From: Caryophanales bacterium UBA7057
GTDB taxonomy: Bacteria > Bacillota_I > Bacilli_A > RF39 > UBA660
Direction of reading: 5' to 3'
Length of the DNA: 32,185 bases
Assembly (NCBI GenBank): GCA_002493865.1
Contig: DLAC01000037.1
Coordinates: 1 to 32,185, forward strand
Shown here: positions 30,056-32,185 of the stretch, in pieces
Layout: every line of letters begins with the position of its first letter
Numbering within the stretch: the first letter of the stretch is position 1
The notes under the pieces: generated by a model
Databases searched by the model: none
Told to the model about the DNA's origin: nothing
Seen by the model: the letters and a program-made list of their open reading frames with translations, nothing else
Program-made: the position numbers and the translations under genes

Positions 30056-30062
30056 TGCTTTT

Positions 30063-31238
30063 TTATTTATTTATATGAATCTTTTTTAAACTTTTCACAT
30101 AGGGTCTCCGATCAATATAATGTGTGAAATCAGCACCCGTTCTGAGCATAGTAATGGGTACATTAAGTTCACCTTCTAACCAATCTAGATAAGTTCTTAG
30201 ATATTTATTTAAATAGATATCTTCATCCGAACATCCAGAATATTTTCCAGAAACACCATGTAAGGTATAATCTAGGTACTCAAAAAAGTTCAAGTATAGT
30301 TCATTGGGATCATTATCCTCAATATTTTCTTTTAATAGTTTTAAATCAATATCAAAAATTCTTCTTTGTTTTTTGGTAACGCTCGTAAGTTCATTTAATT
30401 TAGGTGCTTCTTCTCGAAATTCTTCTATCAAATCTGAATCTACACAAATAGGAGGAATTCCTAAAGAAGCACCTACGTTTACTTGATCCCAACTAAATTC
30501 TTTTGAATTTCCATAATCTCCACTGTAAATATAAGAACCATTATAGGCTTCATTACTAATTCGAATTGGAAAAGGTCGAATCACCATAATTTTCTTTTTC
30601 AATCTACTAGAGGGTATTTTACTATCAGATAACATTTGATTGAATGAAACCGTTCTTGAAGTCACATTTGGATGCGTATTGATGTTATTTAAAGATAAAT
30701 CACATCCTTGAGAGCCTTCCACCAAAACCTTTTCAGCATTATTTAATGCATCATGAAATGTTCGATGATAATTAGGATCTGCCTTGATATTTTTATACCC
30801 TTTAAAAAATTTTAAATTCGGATCTCTCATAATTTTTTCCGCCATACAAGGAGCGCATCCCTTAAAAGTGGAACCTGTTTGAATTCTTCTCTTTTCTTCT
30901 TCGATGTGTCTTGGTTCAATTAATGGCACGAGGGGATGTACGATAATTTCTCTTCCCTCTAAAATATCTTTATTTGCCTCATACTCTTGTTCTAAAACGT
31001 TCATATCAATTACAGAGCCTTGTCCAATAAAAAGTTTCGTTCTTGGATTGACTGCAGAAACTGGAATATTACGAAATAGTCTTCTTACTCCATTTAATTC
31101 AAATGTATGACCAGCATTTGGCATACAATTTGATACCGCTACATCTACGTCTTCTTGGATTGCAAATTGACCAATGACTTTTCCTTTTCCACAACTCCCA
31201 GCCTGACCATCAATAATTGCATATACATTCTTTTTCAA
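30063..31238 (-). CDS. Divergent adenylosuccinate synthetase family enzyme (PurA/PurZ-like)
   Basis: A 391-residue PurA-superfamily ligase; canonical PurA joins aspartate to IMP using GTP. Family landmarks are the P-loop GQAGSCGKGK, NAGHT with His44, IGQGSVIDM, GSTFKGCAPC, VLVEGSQGCDLS, THPNVTSR, and the C-terminal VPITMLRTGAD. The catalytic Asp of PurA (GDEGKGK) is Ser15 here. The 'VIRPFPIRISN' string also differs from the usual 'TRVGxGPFPTE'. From memory, a Ser at the Asp position and 'PIRxxN' are features of phage PurZ (2-aminoadenylosuccinate synthetase), so the substrate may not be IMP. The protein is shorter than PurA (about 430). The start is TTG 31238 with GGGGGTG upstream, since the next Met would remove the P-loop. 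It lies 21 bases after the Ppx/GppA-like gene. Confidence 0.8.
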   Translation of the reverse strand: MKKNVYAIIDGQAGSCGKGKVIGQFAIQEDVDVAVSNCMPNAGHTFELNGVRRLFRNIPVSAVNPRTKLFIGQGSVIDMNVLEQEYEANKDILEGREIIVHPLVPLIEPRHIEEEKRRIQTGSTFKGCAPCMAEKIMRDPNLKFFKGYKNIKADPNYHRTFHDALNNAEKVLVEGSQGCDLSLNNINTHPNVTSRTVSFNQMLSDSKIPSSRLKKKIMVIRPFPIRISNEAYNGSYIYSGDYGNSKEFSWDQVNVGASLGIPPICVDSDLIEEFREEAPKLNELTSVTKKQRRIFDIDLKLLKENIEDNDPNELYLNFFEYLDYTLHGVSGKYSGCSDEDIYLNKYLRTYLDWLEGELNVPITMLRTGADFTHYIDRRPYVKSLKKIHINK

Positions 31239-31259
31239 TCAAACACCCCCAGTAAACAC

Positions 31260-32156
31260 CTATTTTATATCATTAATTACGCCATGAATTAAGTTCAAAT
31301 CAGATGGAATAATCCAAGGAATATTCCCCTTTTTAAATAAAGTTAGTGGAATAATTGCCCCTGCTCTTGCCCCATCCATCCATTTTGGGTTTTGCGGCAT
31401 CAATTGATAAAGTTCTTCCATAGTAATATCATAAAATACCCGTTTTGTTCCTGCAATATAATCTTCTAAAGAAACCATATATTGATGAACACCGTCATCA
31501 AATAAAGTATTCGGAACTAAATTAAAATTAGTTAATAGTTCAAAGCGCTCTTCTCCTCCAGTAAAAATTGCACAATCATAATCTTGATCTAATTCTAAAT
31601 CAGAGAGTCTTTCTTCCACAAAAGAATCCATTTCTTCTACTGTATTTTTACTTTTTGGTAAGTTTACCTCTTCAAAATTATTTAATAAGTCGGCAACTCC
31701 AATCTTTAAATTTTTCGTCTCCACAACTTTGGAACCGACAAAGGTAACAAGTTCTGTTGTTTTACCACCCATGTTGATAATTAATACTTTCTTTCCATTA
31801 TAATCATTCTGCATTGCACTCGCTAAGTAATAGTTTTCAATTCCATGACTAATAATATTAAAATATAAATCAAATTTGTCATTAAATAACTTTACCAGTT
31901 CCACTTTTCTTTTATAGTTTAGTTCACGGAAAATCCCAGTTACATAAATATGGGTATTTTCATATAAGAAATGGTATTTTTTCTTTAATTCAGAAAAATA
32001 AGAAGTAAGTTCTTCCAAGTTCTCCTTACTAATTCCCTTTTCTTTATCAAATCCATTTTTAAAGTAAATAGAATGTTCTTCTAACAACTTTAGATTATTT
32101 TCATATTCATAAACTTTAATTGTAGATGAACCTAAGTCAATATAATATTCCTTCAT
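31260..32156 (-). CDS. Ppx/GppA-like ASKHA phosphatase-family protein
   Basis: A 298-residue protein of the actin-like ATPase superfamily resembling exopolyphosphatase/pppGpp phosphatase. The phosphate-1 loop is YYIDLGSSTIKVYEY at the N-terminus. ISHGIENYYLA corresponds to the 'ISGxEEAxL' catalytic region, and INMGGKTTELVTF to 'DxGGGSTE' with Asp replaced by Asn and a Lys in the Gly-rich loop. AIFTGGEER is the later Gly-Gly motif. It is about the length of the short Ppx/GppA form without a C-terminal HD domain. The altered loop makes activity uncertain. The start at ATG 32156 is chosen because AAGGAGG lies 4 bases before it; an in-frame ATG at 32183 lies at the window edge. It forms a unit with the PurA-like gene. 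Confidence 0.75.
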   Translation of the reverse strand: MKEYYIDLGSSTIKVYEYENNLKLLEEHSIYFKNGFDKEKGISKENLEELTSYFSELKKKYHFLYENTHIYVTGIFRELNYKRKVELVKLFNDKFDLYFNIISHGIENYYLASAMQNDYNGKKVLIINMGGKTTELVTFVGSKVVETKNLKIGVADLLNNFEEVNLPKSKNTVEEMDSFVEERLSDLELDQDYDCAIFTGGEERFELLTNFNLVPNTLFDDGVHQYMVSLEDYIAGTKRVFYDITMEELYQLMPQNPKWMDGARAGAIIPLTLFKKGNIPWIIPSDLNLIHGVINDIK

Positions 32157-32185
32157 ACTTCCTCCTTGATTAAATTTTACCATAA

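Noticed and set aside
30063..31238. Calling this simply canonical purA
   Set aside because: The catalytic Asp is replaced by Ser, the protein is about 40 residues short, and several signature strings differ. Only family membership is supported.

Overview
This is an AT-rich chromosomal stretch in which every gene I can support lies on the minus strand, so transcription runs from high to low coordinates. Gene content points to an anaerobic low-GC Firmicute (Bacillota), probably a gut-associated Bacilli/Mollicutes-related or Erysipelotrichia-like lineage. It has class III anaerobic ribonucleotide reductase, rubrerythrin, an ftsA-ftsZ pair, QueH, DUF1003 and zinc-ribbon (zf-trcl) proteins, a BspA-type leucine-rich repeat surface protein, AGGAGG-type ribosome binding sites and TTGACA/TATAAT promoters. 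TGA is used as a stop (for example at the end of the lipid kinase gene), so the standard bacterial code applies. No rRNA, tRNA, CRISPR array, insertion sequence or prophage was seen.

Layout in transcription order (right to left): a Ppx/GppA-like ASKHA protein and a divergent adenylosuccinate synthetase (PurA/PurZ family) form a two-gene unit (32156-30063). Rubrerythrin follows (29969-29418) with its own promoter and a palindrome at the transcript start. Three exported or membrane-anchored proteins come next: a 3D/double-psi-beta-barrel protein (29207-28449), a 1079-residue VWA plus BspA-LRR protein (28332-25093) and a camelysin/TasA-like protein (24965-23928). Tex and a coiled-coil GNAT protein follow (23851-21096).

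A 387-base T-rich non-coding stretch (20709-21095) then leads into the anaerobic RNR operon (20708-17609). In this operon the reductase gene appears split. The large NrdD chain ends after its zinc-binding cysteines, and the glycyl-radical motif sits on a separate 57-residue ORF. The activase gene nrdG starts one base after that ORF's stop.

Downstream come folD, a repeat protein with an exact 86-residue period, DUF1003 and PAP2 membrane proteins, an unrecognised anchored protein, a zinc-ribbon protein, a MacB/FtsX-type ABC transporter, and a probable housekeeping operon (yebC, lipid kinase, queH, two metallo-beta-lactamase-fold hydrolases, a TfoX-N protein). The left end holds a small membrane protein, ftsA-ftsZ, a pentapeptide-like gene interrupted by one in-frame UAA, and topA.

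The observations most worth following are: (1) the separately encoded glycyl-radical peptide of class III RNR, coupled to its activase; (2) the PurA-like enzyme whose catalytic Asp position is Ser, as I recall for phage PurZ, paired with a Ppx/GppA-like protein; (3) the 86-residue-period repeat protein; (4) the pentapeptide gene broken by a single UAA; and (5) several genes whose stop codons lie inside the terminator hairpin.
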